Source: Flavobacterium sp. TR2
GTDB lineage: Bacteria; Bacteroidota; Bacteroidia; Flavobacteriales; Flavobacteriaceae
Length of the DNA: 64,000 nt
Assembly: GCF_025252405.1 (NCBI RefSeq)
Contig: NZ_CP104307.1
Coordinates: forward strand, 62,001-126,000
Direction: 5' to 3'
The translations under genes and the position numbers were made by a program. This document shows, piece by piece, positions 8,261 to 17,241 of this stretch. Within the stretch, counting starts at the first letter, position 1. Every line of letters begins with the position of its first letter. Under the pieces are notes generated by a model that made no database searches, was not told the DNA's origin, and worked only from the letters and a program-made list of their open reading frames with translations.

Positions 8261-8919
8261 TATCTGCTGTATACTTTTTCTTTGAACAAAAATTTCCCAA
8301 AATCTATCAGATGATTCATTGGCGCAACATTCATCAATTCAAATGAGGCATTTACTGACTTCTCAATAAAAATATCTGTTTTTTCGAAAGCAGGAGATTC
8401 GTCTTCCATCCAGAATTTGATTGCCATCATGAGCTGTATCCATGAGGATTCCTGAATAGCTTTTTCCTGAAATTTTTGAAATTTTTCTTGTTCCAGTCTA
8501 TAATCATCTGTCAGGATTTCAGAAACATATTCTTTGAAACTGTTTCTAAGCGAAGTCAACTGAACTAAATTTTTAAGCGGATTTCTATCAATCTTTAGCG
8601 ATTGCAAGACATAACTTCTATTGGCAGTCAGGATTTCAAAGAAAGTAAAATAAAAACTTAGCATTTTGTTCTTCATATCATATTGCTGATATTCTTCATT
8701 CTTATGCAGCAGATTGACTGTATTTTCAAAAAACAGCCTGAATATTTCTTTTTCTAAACCTTCTAATGTTCCAAAAAAAGCATAAAACTCAGCTTCTGTA
8801 AAATCATTTTCTTTGGCAAAATGATAAACTGATTTTGGTTTTTGCCCTTTTTCCAGAACTTCTTCCATATATTTTGAAACGATATCATCTTTGGTAATTA
8901 CCTTTTTTTTAGTCGCCAT
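8260..8919 (-). CDS. TetR-family-like transcriptional regulator
   Basis: A 219-residue, mostly helical protein. Its N-terminal 60 residues fit a TetR helix-turn-helix, with an element running through KSVYHFAKENDFTEAEFYAF followed by the usual aromatic-rich segment. The rest is a variable ligand-binding domain with no recognisable ligand. It is the first gene of a two-gene operon with the ABC1 kinase, which it overlaps by one base. A perfect 9-bp inverted repeat lies 36 bp upstream of its start and may be its operator. The degree of match to TetR is moderate. Confidence 0.75.
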   Translation of the reverse strand: MATKKKVITKDDIVSKYMEEVLEKGQKPKSVYHFAKENDFTEAEFYAFFGTLEGLEKEIFRLFFENTVNLLHKNEEYQQYDMKNKMLSFYFTFFEILTANRSYVLQSLKIDRNPLKNLVQLTSLRNSFKEYVSEILTDDYRLEQEKFQKFQEKAIQESSWIQLMMAIKFWMEDESPAFEKTDIFIEKSVNASFELMNVAPMNHLIDFGKFLFKEKVYSR

Positions 8920-8955
8920 TTTATTAAAATTTAGAATTTGCCATAAAGGTAAACA

Positions 8956-8987
8956 TTGTTTAAGTACCTTTACTAATCCTTAAACAA
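8956..8987. promoter_or_regulatory. Inverted repeat in a divergent intergenic region, candidate operator
   Basis: TTGTTTAAG (8956-8964) and CTTAAACAA (8979-8987) are perfect inverted arms with a 14-bp spacer. They lie between the divergent TetR-like gene and the epimerase. TACCTTTA, close to the -7 consensus, occurs on both strands beside it (8965-8972 plus, 8944-8951 minus). TetR proteins typically bind such sites to control themselves and a neighbour. Confidence 0.5.
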
Positions 8988-9017
8988 GTTAGACTGTTAA
9001 ATATATTATAAACTATT

Positions 9018-9929
9018 ATGGCTCAAAATGTTCTATTAACAGGCGGAAGCGGTTTCATCGGAAAACATTTGACAGATGTCCTGATTGAAGCTGGATTTTC
9101 TGTATCTGTTTTGAGCCGTTCTGAGAGAAAAAATACGCAAAGAGTTACGTATTACAAATGGGACATCAAGAAGAATTATATTGATAAAAATGCGATTCTT
9201 AATGCTGATTACATTATTCACCTTGCCGGCGAAGGAATAGTCGAAAAAAGATGGACCAGAAGGCGCAAAAGAGCTATTATTGAAAGCCGCGTAAGACCGG
9301 TCGAAATGATCTATTCTATTTTAGAGAAAAACAATAAAAAACTGGAAGCTTTTGTTTCTGCTTCAGGCATCGGAATTTACGGCGCTATTACAAGCCATAA
9401 AATTTGCACCGAAAATTCTGCTCCTGCGAATGATTTTCTAGGCACAACCTGCCAGAAATGGGAAAGTGCCGCAGATAAAATCGGTTCTTTAAATATTCGA
9501 ACAGTCAAAATTAGGACTGGCATCGTTTTAGGCAAAAACGAAGGCTTTTTAAAAAAAATGATTCCTACATTTAAATCTGGTTTTGGCGCAGTTTTGGGCT
9601 CAGGCAAACAATATCTTCCTTGGATTCATATTGAAGATTTGTGCCAGATTTATTTAAAAAGTATAGAAGATACCAAACTAGAAGGTCCGTACAATGCTTG
9701 CATTACCGACAATACTACAAATGCGAGATTTTCTAAAACCATGGCCAAACTCTACGATTACACTATATGGCTTCCTAAAGTGCCGCCATTTGTCCTTAAA
9801 ATTCTACTTGGAAAAATGAGCGAAGCGGTCTTAACAGGACAGCGTGTTTCGTCTGAGAAAATTCAGAAAGCAGGTTTTGAATTTCAATTTACCGATTTAG
9901 AAAAGTCGCTTATAAATTGCATAAAGTAG
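9018..9929 (+). CDS. TIGR01777-type SDR epimerase (SDR39U1/YfcH-like)
   Basis: A 303-residue extended short-chain dehydrogenase/reductase-type protein. The nucleotide-binding motif TGGSGFIGKHL (about 8-18) starts the Rossmann fold. The family pattern continues with SASGIGIYG, the W-E-x-A segment, RTGIVLG and LPWIHIEDL, which are characteristic of the YfcH/SDR39U1 group. The substrate is unknown in all members. It is divergent from the TetR-like gene and may be its regulatory target. It converges on the yceI gene with only 3 bp between stop codons. Confidence 0.88.
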   Translation: MAQNVLLTGGSGFIGKHLTDVLIEAGFSVSVLSRSERKNTQRVTYYKWDIKKNYIDKNAILNADYIIHLAGEGIVEKRWTRRRKRAIIESRVRPVEMIYSILEKNNKKLEAFVSASGIGIYGAITSHKICTENSAPANDFLGTTCQKWESAADKIGSLNIRTVKIRTGIVLGKNEGFLKKMIPTFKSGFGAVLGSGKQYLPWIHIEDLCQIYLKSIEDTKLEGPYNACITDNTTNARFSKTMAKLYDYTIWLPKVPPFVLKILLGKMSEAVLTGQRVSSEKIQKAGFEFQFTDLEKSLINCIK

Positions 9930-9932
9930 TTT

Positions 9933-10499
9933 TTACTTCAAGGTAAGCATGGTCTCATCGCTGCGGATTATACCCGTCAATTCTGTATTGGCAGTTGTTG
10001 CAATTTTTGCCGCAATAGGAGTTGGAATATGAATATTAAAATCGGATACTACAATTGGAAAATCTGAAATGATCTGGATTCCTTCTGGAACTCTTTTAAT
10101 CAAAGCATTCACAGTAATCTCCTTCGATTTGCCGCGCAGGTTTAACTTTCCTTTTATCTGATATTCTTTTTCAACTTCATTAATATCTTTCAAATCAAAT
10201 TTTTCAATCTTACCTTTAAAAACTGCTTTAGGATAACGATTGCTTTCCATATAATTTTCATTGAAATGCTCTTGCATGAGATCTAATTTAAATCGGAAAT
10301 TTTTGACAATGACAGTACAGATAAAAGTACTTGTTTTAGGTTCTAAAAGTATGGCAACTTGTCTATTTACTGCTCTAATTTCCTCAAACATAGGAACAGA
10401 AGCCTCAAAGTTTATTGTTCCTGTATTGGTAAAAAACTTGTCTTGGGCAAGGACAGAAAAGGCGGTAAAAAGTAAAAATAGTAAGGTAGTTGTTTTCAT
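9933..10499 (-). CDS. YceI-family periplasmic lipid-binding-like protein
   Basis: A 188-residue protein with a Sec signal peptide (1-18, ending FSVLAQ), followed by a lipocalin-like YceI domain. The segment beginning FKGKIEKFD and the strand pair around GKLNLRGKSKEI are typical. YceI-like barrels bind long isoprenoid or fatty chains in the periplasm. The ligand here is unknown. It stands alone on the minus strand, with repeat-rich DNA behind its start. Confidence 0.85.
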   Translation of the reverse strand: MKTTTLLFLLFTAFSVLAQDKFFTNTGTINFEASVPMFEEIRAVNRQVAILLEPKTSTFICTVIVKNFRFKLDLMQEHFNENYMESNRYPKAVFKGKIEKFDLKDINEVEKEYQIKGKLNLRGKSKEITVNALIKRVPEGIQIISDFPIVVSDFNIHIPTPIAAKIATTANTELTGIIRSDETMLTLK

Positions 10500-11062
10500 A
10501 ATCGTCTACATTTAAACAATTATGTCATTCAATTTATTCTGACCAAGAGAAAATAAAAAATCAGATTCTGATTAATCTGAAAAATCGAACGGCAATACTC
10601 AGTGAAAAAATTCCGTAACCCAATAATTACACTTAAAGTTACGAAATTTCTCCATTGAAAGTTCTGCGAGTAATGCTAAAAATTTGTGAATTTTTGAACG
10701 AAAATGACATAAAAAAATAAAATGTCCCTACGCGACAAAATGTTGATGACGCATATTTTTTTTTCCACCAATGTGTAATCCCTACGGGATATCTATTTAT
10801 TACCCATTTTTGAAATGTTTCGCTGGAATTACATATCTACCAATGTGTAATCCCTACGGGATATTTACTCATTACACATTTTTGAAATGTTTCGCTGGAA
10901 TTACATATCTATCAGTGTGTAATCCCTACGGGATATTTTTTTACTAAATATGTCCTCTATCTCGACATTTTCATCATAATAATTCCGCTAGGAATTACAT
11001 ATTGGTAAACAAATGGCAAAATGTCCCGTACGGACTTTACCTTCGTTTTTATAACGAATACA
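10500..11062. repeat. Gene-free 563-bp region with 72-bp tandem repeats and mini-palindromes
   Basis: No gene is visible. From about 10768 to 10945 a unit repeats with a period of exactly 72 bp (landmarks at 10769, 10841 and 10913), a little over two copies. Each unit contains TGTGTAATCCCTACGGGATAT-type sequence with the mini-palindrome ATCCC-tac-GGGAT; the two full copies also contain ATGTTTCGCTGGAATTACAT. Around them are related mini-palindromes: GTCC-gtac-GGAC and AATTCC-gcta-GGAATT near 10980-11035. They resemble REP-like sequences. Confidence 0.75.
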
Positions 11063-11458
11063 TTAACCTTTAACTTCTGTGCAAATTTCAATCAAAAAAC
11101 CATTTAAATCTCGTGCGTATGCAACAATCTGTCCCCAAGGTTTTTCCATCGGTTCTGAGACTATAACAGCGCCAAAAGAAGTTGCTTTCTGCAAAACTTC
11201 AGGAACATTATCTGTTACAAAACCAATTTCTATGGCAAAAGGTTTGTCTTCTAAAGTGCTTTCGATAAAGCCATCAGGCAAACTTTTTGAGGCTAATTTT
11301 TTCGAAGCAAATGAAAGTGTTGTTTCTCCTGTAATTAACTCGCCATAATCTCCTTCTGGCGTGACAAATTTTCTCGAAAAACCAAATGCGTTTTCATAAA
11401 ACGAAATCGTTTCTTCGACATTTTCAACATATAAAATCGTATATCCAAACTTGACCAT
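11063..11458 (-). CDS. VOC-superfamily (glyoxalase/bleomycin-resistance-like) protein
   Basis: A 131-residue single-domain protein of the vicinal oxygen chelate fold. It begins FGYTILYVENVEETISFYENAFGF, the standard start of the first beta-alpha-beta-beta-beta module. The second module ends WGQIVAYARDLNGFLIEIC, with the usual DPxG-like turn (DLNG) and a metal-ligand glutamate near the end. Members are dioxygenases, isomerases or binding proteins; the substrate cannot be told. The thioesterase gene upstream on the same strand is 42 bp away, so they may share a transcript. Confidence 0.85.
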   Translation of the reverse strand: MVKFGYTILYVENVEETISFYENAFGFSRKFVTPEGDYGELITGETTLSFASKKLASKSLPDGFIESTLEDKPFAIEIGFVTDNVPEVLQKATSFGAVIVSEPMEKPWGQIVAYARDLNGFLIEICTEVKG

Positions 11459-11500
11459 AATTTCTAATATTTAATGTGCATCAAATAAATATAAGAAATT

Positions 11501-12049
11501 TTAGCTGATTTCTAAGAGGACATTATATTTTTCTAGGCTCGCTAAATCTTCGATCGAATTTATATTGGCCAATTTTTCGTGCTCTTCCACTTCTTTTCGA
11601 ACTTCAATATGTTTTATTGCTTTTCTAAAACGACGCACTTCTTCTAAGTTTGACAAGATTAATCCCGGAACCTGAACGCTTTTGCCTTCTTTATCTTTGG
11701 CAACCATTGTAAAATAAGACGAATTGCAATGTTTAATCACTCCGGTCTGAATATTTTCTGCTTCTACGCGAATGCCGACCACCATAGAACTTCTTCCCAC
11801 GTAATTCACAGAAGCTTTCATGGTCACCAACTCTCCAACTTCAATCGGTTTCAGAAAGTTTACCGTATCAACAGAAGCTGTTACGCAATAATTGCCGCTA
11901 AATTTGGATGCCGATGCAAAAGCAATCTGATCCAGTAATTGCAAAATATATCCTCCGTGAATTTTTCCGCTAAAGTTAGTATGCGATGGCAGCATCAATT
12001 CTGATATGCTAACTTTTGAAGAAGAAACGGGTTTAAAGTCTGTAGTCAT
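11501..12049 (-). CDS. Acyl-CoA thioesterase, hotdog fold
   Basis: A 182-residue hotdog-fold thioesterase that would hydrolyse acyl-CoA to free acid and CoA. The family signature is clear: HTNFSGKIHGGYILQLLDQIA at the start of the long helix, then VTASVDTVNFLKPI and GDLV-like strands. The C-terminal 40 residues form a charged helical tail beyond the core domain. The length fits YciA/ACOT-type enzymes with one hotdog domain. Chain-length preference is unknown. Confidence 0.87.
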   Translation of the reverse strand: MTTDFKPVSSSKVSISELMLPSHTNFSGKIHGGYILQLLDQIAFASASKFSGNYCVTASVDTVNFLKPIEVGELVTMKASVNYVGRSSMVVGIRVEAENIQTGVIKHCNSSYFTMVAKDKEGKSVQVPGLILSNLEEVRRFRKAIKHIEVRKEVEEHEKLANINSIEDLASLEKYNVLLEIS

Positions 12050-12093
12050 GTTTTTGTTTTTGGTATTTTTTTGATTAGCTGTATTCTATTATT

Positions 12094-13467
12094 TTAATTC
12101 AATAATTCATTTTCATCTGAATTTATTGCTCGTGCAATGATATTGTCTGGAAGCGATTTCTTTGCCTTTGCTCCCATTTTTTTCAACCTTTCTACACTCG
12201 AAATCAGGTTCCCCTTTCCATCAACCAATTTGTTCATGGCGCTTTCGTATTCCGTTTTGGTGTCTTTTATTTTATTCCCAATTCTGACTAAATCGGTTAC
12301 AAAACCTTCAAACTTGTCATAAAGAGCTCCAGCCTGCCTTGCTATTTCTAAGGCATTTTCCTGCTGTTTCTGATTGGTCCACATACTATCGATAGTTCTT
12401 AATGTAGCCAAAAGCGTACTTGGCGTTACAATGACAATATTTCGATCAAAAGCTTTGGTGTATAATGTTGGATCTTCGTTTAAGGCAACGGCAAAAGCGG
12501 GTTCCATCGGAATGAAAAGCAGGACAAAATCTGGGCTTTCCATTTGATACAAATCATGATAATTTTTGTTTCCTAACTGCTCCACGTGCCTTTTTATGGA
12601 AATAACGTGTTCCTTAAGAAATTCTATTTTTAAAAGCTCTGATTCTTCATTCACCCATTTTTCATAAGCCGACAAAGAAACTTTAGAATCGACAATCATT
12701 TTTTTACCGTCAGGAAGATTGATTACAACATCTGGCAAAACGCGATTTCCTTCGCTATTGGTAAAACTCTGCTGCACTTCGTATTCTCTTCCTTTCTCCA
12801 ATCCCGATTTTTCCAGAACACGTTCCAGAACCAATTCGCCCCAATTTCCCTGCATTTTGCTGTCGCCTTTTAGCGCTTTAGTCAGATTTAAGGTTTCCTT
12901 GCTCATTTGCGCGTTCATTTCGCTCAAACCAATAATCTGCTGCCTAAGTGCCGCATGATAATCGATGCTTTCTTTATGGGTTTGCTCTACTTTTTGTTCA
13001 AACACCTGAATTTTATCCTGCAAAGGCGTCAGGATATTTTTCATGTTTACGGTATTTTGTTCGGTAAATTTTGCCGATTTTTCTTCGAGGATTTTATTGG
13101 CTAGATTTTCAAATTCTTTGGTGAATTTTTCCTGAAGCTCATTGATTTCGCTTTTTTGCTCTTTATGGCGTTCCCATAAATTTTCAAAATCTACTTCTTT
13201 TTTAGAAAGCTGGATTGCCAAGCTGTCTTTCTCGGTTCGAATGTTTTCTTTCTCAGAAATATTGAACTGCAATTGTTTCTGAAAATTATTTTTTTCACTT
13301 TCAAATTGTTCTTTCAGCATTTGCAATTGCCCGTTTAATGCATTTAATCGTTCTTCAGAAATGGCTTTCTCTGACTGAAATTTGGATACAGAAAGCGTTC
13401 TGCCTACGTATATGCCTGCAAAAAGCGCCACAGCAAAACCTAATAAAAACGGTAAATAATCGGTCAT
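12094..13467 (-). CDS. rmuC: DNA recombination protein RmuC homologue
   Basis: A 457-residue RmuC-family protein. An N-terminal transmembrane segment (about 5-22) anchors it. A long coiled coil (about 25-200) follows, then the nuclease-like RmuC core (about 200-420) with MQGNWGELVLERVLE, LPDVVINLPDGKKMIVDSKVSL and the FIPMEPAFAVAL segment. In E. coli RmuC limits inversion events at repeats and is thought to be a nuclease. The length and order are normal. It is read away from its plus-strand neighbour, with 186 bp between the two starts. Confidence 0.92.
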   Translation of the reverse strand: MTDYLPFLLGFAVALFAGIYVGRTLSVSKFQSEKAISEERLNALNGQLQMLKEQFESEKNNFQKQLQFNISEKENIRTEKDSLAIQLSKKEVDFENLWERHKEQKSEINELQEKFTKEFENLANKILEEKSAKFTEQNTVNMKNILTPLQDKIQVFEQKVEQTHKESIDYHAALRQQIIGLSEMNAQMSKETLNLTKALKGDSKMQGNWGELVLERVLEKSGLEKGREYEVQQSFTNSEGNRVLPDVVINLPDGKKMIVDSKVSLSAYEKWVNEESELLKIEFLKEHVISIKRHVEQLGNKNYHDLYQMESPDFVLLFIPMEPAFAVALNEDPTLYTKAFDRNIVIVTPSTLLATLRTIDSMWTNQKQQENALEIARQAGALYDKFEGFVTDLVRIGNKIKDTKTEYESAMNKLVDGKGNLISSVERLKKMGAKAKKSLPDNIIARAINSDENELLN

Positions 13468-13653
13468 AACTAAGTTAATTTTACGTAAAAGTACTCAATA
13501 ATACGTAGTACTTAATTTTTAAAATAGAAATTTCACTAATTCATGCTCAATTCAAACTAAACCAACATTTTATTTTTTTCAAAAAAAATTTAGTCTCAAC
13601 GCAACCTTTTTTTTAAAACGCTATCTACAAGATATAAACCTATTAAAAAGATT

Positions 13654-14529
13654 ATGAAAAAATTAATGTTGGGCTTGTTTGTAGCCTTTGGATTTAGTGC
13701 CTGTTCCCTTAATGATGGAAATAACTATGTAGATTGCGGAGCTAATACAGTTGTAAATTTTACCGGTTTTCCTTTCTCATGCAATTATAGCGTAAAAACG
13801 CAACCAAACAATCCAGCAGCAGTTGCTATTGGATCTCAAGAAAAAATGGATGAGTATTTTACAAAACACCCTAACAGCTGTCCTGTAGCAAGCGACCCAA
13901 ATATTGATTTTTCAAAAGAATACTTGGTCGGAATTTTTGCTGGCGCTAAACCTACAAGCGGTTACGACATCGTGATTAGCTCTATCATAGAAAACAATTG
14001 CGAAATTGTTGTGAATTACTACGAAAAGGTTCCTGCTGAAGGAGAAAACGTAACTCAAGCTACTACTTATCCTTCTGATTTTGTTTTGATCCCGAAAACA
14101 TCAAAAGGAATGATTTTCAATAAAACAAAAGAAAGTCCTGACAATATGATTATTGGAAGTTTCAGTAATCTATGTACGGGTGGTGACTGCCAAAAATTCT
14201 ATCAGATCAACGATTACAATACGTTAAAATTCTTAAACGTTGCAGCAGGCCAATATGATTTTGGACAATACAGATATACGCCAACAATTAAGAGAGGCGA
14301 ATATACTGCATTCTTAAAAAATGTTCCTGCAGAGATTTTGGCTTTAAAAGGACAGACAAAAACGTATGGCGCGCCTGACGCTGCTGACCAAGGCGGAATT
14401 TATTTTGAACTTCGTCAAGGAGCAAACGTTACTAAAGTTTACATCGACAATAATGATACTGAAGATCAAAGCACCGAAATAAAACTTTTCAAAAAAGCGA
14501 TTCAGGAAAAAATTGTAAGCTTAAAATAG
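13654..14529 (+). CDS. PrcB-like lipoprotein
   Basis: A 291-residue lipoprotein: signal peptide with lipobox FSAC (Cys17). The middle region resembles the PrcB C-terminal domain, first defined in a spirochaete protease complex (YLVGIFAGAKPTSGYDIVISSI). The C-terminal half is unassigned beta-rich sequence. Several cysteines (for example NSCP, ENNCE, CTGGDC) could form disulfides in the periplasm. The next gene starts 7 bp downstream, so they form an operon. A role in protease assembly is only suggested by the domain. Confidence 0.7.
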   Translation: MKKLMLGLFVAFGFSACSLNDGNNYVDCGANTVVNFTGFPFSCNYSVKTQPNNPAAVAIGSQEKMDEYFTKHPNSCPVASDPNIDFSKEYLVGIFAGAKPTSGYDIVISSIIENNCEIVVNYYEKVPAEGENVTQATTYPSDFVLIPKTSKGMIFNKTKESPDNMIIGSFSNLCTGGDCQKFYQINDYNTLKFLNVAAGQYDFGQYRYTPTIKRGEYTAFLKNVPAEILALKGQTKTYGAPDAADQGGIYFELRQGANVTKVYIDNNDTEDQSTEIKLFKKAIQEKIVSLK

Positions 14530-14536
14530 TATAGTC

Positions 14537-14935
14537 ATGAAAAAACTCTTTTTATCTTTTGCTATCTGTTTTCTTTTTACTTCAATGATTTCTGTACATA
14601 ATTCTGGAGATGCTGCAAGATCAATTGTAAACACTTGGATTTGGCAAAAATCTATTGGAGGATCTGATAATCCTTACGTGGCAACACCACAGACAATCGG
14701 ATTTACTAAAAAAGTTGTTTTTACAGAAAACGGAAGGGTTATTACCTATAAAAACAATGTAGAAATTAGAAATAGCGCTTATCAAATAGAAAAAGGCAAA
14801 GAATCTGCTGATAATTCAGGACATGATCTCATTACATTTGAAGGCAAAACTTATGTAATAGAAAACCTTGACAATCAAAACCTAACAATTGTAAGCAACG
14901 GTCAAGACGGTACTCGAACTATTTTTAAAAGATAG
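14537..14935 (+). CDS. Secreted hypothetical protein, lipocalin-like size
   Basis: A 132-residue protein with a signal peptide (about 1-23) and no recognised family. The mature part begins with a segment (SIVNTWIWQKSIGG) like that seen in small secreted lipocalin-like domains of Bacteroidota, followed by short beta strands. It is cotranscribed with the PrcB-like lipoprotein gene, 7 bp upstream. The ECF sigma gene begins 51 bp after it, with its own predicted promoter. Confidence 0.65.
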   Translation: MKKLFLSFAICFLFTSMISVHNSGDAARSIVNTWIWQKSIGGSDNPYVATPQTIGFTKKVVFTENGRVITYKNNVEIRNSAYQIEKGKESADNSGHDLITFEGKTYVIENLDNQNLTIVSNGQDGTRTIFKR

Positions 14936-14963
14936 TTTGGTAAGCTATTTAAAACTATTTTTG
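14936..14963 (+). promoter_or_regulatory. Predicted promoter of the ECF sigma operon
   Basis: TTTG (14936-14939) and TATTTTTG (14956-14963) match the Bacteroidota -33 and -7 elements, with 16 bp between. It lies 23 bp upstream of the sigma factor start. Confidence 0.5.
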
Positions 14964-14986
14964 CAAAACCAAATTTAAACCATTTC

Positions 14987-15538
14987 TTGAAAGACGATTT
15001 AGAAAAATATATCAAACTGTGCATTAAAAATGACAGAGAGGGACAGCTGAAAATCTATCAGCTGTTCTCTCCTGTTCTGTATGGGATATGTTTGAAGTAT
15101 ATGAAGAATGAAGATGATGCGAAAGATGTTTTTCAGGAAGCCTTTGTAATTGCGTTTCAGAAAATAAGCCAATATAAATTTGAAGGAAGTTTTGAGGGCT
15201 GGCTGAAACGGATTTTTATAAACAAACTCATCGAAACTTTAAATAAAAAGAAAAAAGAGAGTTTCTTTTTAGATGTTTTTGATCCCGACACGGATTTTGT
15301 TGAAGAAGAGGAACTTGAAGCTATTCCGATAGAACAGGAAAAACTGCTGGAATACATTCGGGATTTGCCAGATCAATATCGAACGGTTTTTAACCTTTAT
15401 GTATTCGAAAAAATGAAGCACAGAGAAATTGCCGAACTATTAAAAATCTCCGAAGGGACATCGAAATCAAACCTAAATCGCGCCAAACATTTATTACAAA
15501 AGCGAATTTTGAGCATAAAAAATTTTAAAACAGCATGA
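14987..15538 (+). CDS. ECF-type RNA polymerase sigma factor
   Basis: A 183-residue sigma-70 family protein lacking regions 1 and 3. Region 2 runs from about 18 to 85 (YGICLKYMKNEDDAKDVFQEAFVIAF, then FEGWLKRIFINKLIETL). Region 4 lies at about 118-170 (LPDQYRTVFNLYVFEKMKHREIAELL, with ISEGTSKSNLNRAK as helix-turn-helix). The start is TTG at 14987, as no ATG lies in frame upstream before a stop. Its stop overlaps the next start (ATGA), coupling it to the membrane-spanning protein that probably acts as its anti-sigma factor. Confidence 0.9.
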   Translation: MKDDLEKYIKLCIKNDREGQLKIYQLFSPVLYGICLKYMKNEDDAKDVFQEAFVIAFQKISQYKFEGSFEGWLKRIFINKLIETLNKKKKESFFLDVFDPDTDFVEEEELEAIPIEQEKLLEYIRDLPDQYRTVFNLYVFEKMKHREIAELLKISEGTSKSNLNRAKHLLQKRILSIKNFKTA

Positions 15539-17196
15539 AGAAGCAAAAAATAGAAGATATTTTTTCATCAATGGAAGACTTCTCGAGTGTTCCGCCTCCT
15601 GAATTATGGAGTCAGATTGAAGAAAAATTAGACAAACCAAAAAAGAAGAAGAGAGTTGTTCTTTGGTGGTCGGCTGCTGCATGCTTATTATTAGGGTTGC
15701 TTCTGCCTTCAATTTTACATTTTACCGATTCGTCTCAAAATAATAACCTCAACAATGGCGGTTTAGAAAAAAATAGCAATAGCATTGTTCTTGACAAAAA
15801 CGCAAAAGATAATTCTAAAAGCAAGAATCTAGATCTAAATAAAAATACCGGCAAAAAAATTGATTCTTTGAATGAAAATGGCGTAAAAAATCAATTCAAT
15901 AATGAATCAGGAATTCAAGTTCATGAGACTTCTGTAGCTCAAGCAAATTCTAAGGGCAAAACCAATAAAAAAGATTCTCAATCTAATGCTGCTGTTCCTG
16001 CAAATGCTCCAAACCAATCTGTTGCATTTCAGAACCCTAGCGCGTCAGAGGAAAAATCTATTCTAAAATCTTCTAAAAAATCTGTTTTAGAAAACAACGC
16101 AAAATCTTCCAGCAAAGGAATTTCTGAAGAGCGAATTGCATTTGGAAAACAAAGCAAATTCAATTCTACAGCAAAAAAACAGCTTTCAAATTCTATTTTT
16201 GAAGAACAGCTTGGCGCAAAAAACAATAAAAACCTTGCCTTCAATAATCAGAATGCTGCTGCCCATAACAATCCTTTTGCAAGCAATGGATATAATTCTA
16301 ACAATTCATTTTCGGGTAAAAACGAAACGAAGCGAACTGATAAAGCTGTCATCATAAAAGACGATCTGAAAACTGCCAACAGTTTAAGCAAAACAGATTC
16401 TATGCAACTGGCAGAACTTCAGAATTTAGAAAAAGGAATTTTGGCTCCTGAAAAGGAAAAAGAAGAAAAAGAGAAAAAAGATAATCTGATCAATAAAAAC
16501 GAAAGATGGGCCGTTGCCGTATTTGCAGGTGTGGCAAGTTCTGAAAATACTAAAAACGATAAAACTTTAGGAAACGTAAACGATTCGAAACAGTCTAATT
16601 CTTATGGTGTAAAAACAAAATACAGCATTAACAAAAAATGGGCCGTAGGTTCTGGATTAAAAATTAGCGAATTAGGCCAGAGCGTTGCCAATGTATCGTA
16701 TGTAAGCGCCAAAAACAATGCTTTTTTTAATCCAGGAACTTTATATGCTGACAGCAATAGCAGTCCCGTTGCCACTGCAGACCCGACAAGCCAAGATTAT
16801 CTTTTGATTTCGAATAGTACCAAAGAAGCTATGAAAAACGAAAACGTGCAAACGGGTAAATTGGATCAGAATTTAAGATATGTAGAAATGCCTCTTGAGG
16901 TTTCTTATTCTGTTTTTAATAAAAATAAAGCTAGCATTAACTTAAATACTGGAGGTTTTGTGGGTAAATTAATTTCTAACAATGTAGCTCTAGACGGACA
17001 TTCTATTGGAGAGAATATAAATGCCAATGATTACGTTTATGGTTCTACTTTGAGCAGTACAGTTCAATATCGCGTGTACAAAAAAACCAATGTTTTTGTT
17101 GAGCCTGCTGTAAATTATTATATCAATCCGTTAAACAGCCAGTCTTTCAATCAGTTCCAATGGGGATTAAATTTTGGATTGAATGTTAATTTCTAA
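15535..17196 (+). CDS. Probable anti-sigma/outer-membrane beta-barrel fusion protein
   Basis: A 553-residue protein with an unusual three-part layout. Residues 1-40 are a cytoplasmic head with PPELWSQIEEKLD, resembling short anti-sigma heads in this phylum. One transmembrane helix lies at about 41-61. Residues 65-320 are a low-complexity linker rich in Asn, Ser and Lys. Residues 323-553 form alternating amphipathic strands ending in FNVN-F, like an outer-membrane beta-barrel. It overlaps the ECF sigma gene by four bases (ATGA). I infer that it spans the envelope and links an outer-membrane signal to the sigma factor; no ligand is apparent. Confidence 0.75.
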   Translation: MKKQKIEDIFSSMEDFSSVPPPELWSQIEEKLDKPKKKKRVVLWWSAAACLLLGLLLPSILHFTDSSQNNNLNNGGLEKNSNSIVLDKNAKDNSKSKNLDLNKNTGKKIDSLNENGVKNQFNNESGIQVHETSVAQANSKGKTNKKDSQSNAAVPANAPNQSVAFQNPSASEEKSILKSSKKSVLENNAKSSSKGISEERIAFGKQSKFNSTAKKQLSNSIFEEQLGAKNNKNLAFNNQNAAAHNNPFASNGYNSNNSFSGKNETKRTDKAVIIKDDLKTANSLSKTDSMQLAELQNLEKGILAPEKEKEEKEKKDNLINKNERWAVAVFAGVASSENTKNDKTLGNVNDSKQSNSYGVKTKYSINKKWAVGSGLKISELGQSVANVSYVSAKNNAFFNPGTLYADSNSSPVATADPTSQDYLLISNSTKEAMKNENVQTGKLDQNLRYVEMPLEVSYSVFNKNKASINLNTGGFVGKLISNNVALDGHSIGENINANDYVYGSTLSSTVQYRVYKKTNVFVEPAVNYYINPLNSQSFNQFQWGLNFGLNVNF

Positions 17197-17241
17197 AGCC
17201 AATTTTCAGTAATTTTCAGGCAATTTTTTAGAATAGAATTT

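Noticed and set aside
10768..10945. CRISPR-like array of 72-bp units
   Set aside because: The sequence between the repeated words is also repeated, so there are no spacers; it is a simple tandem repeat.
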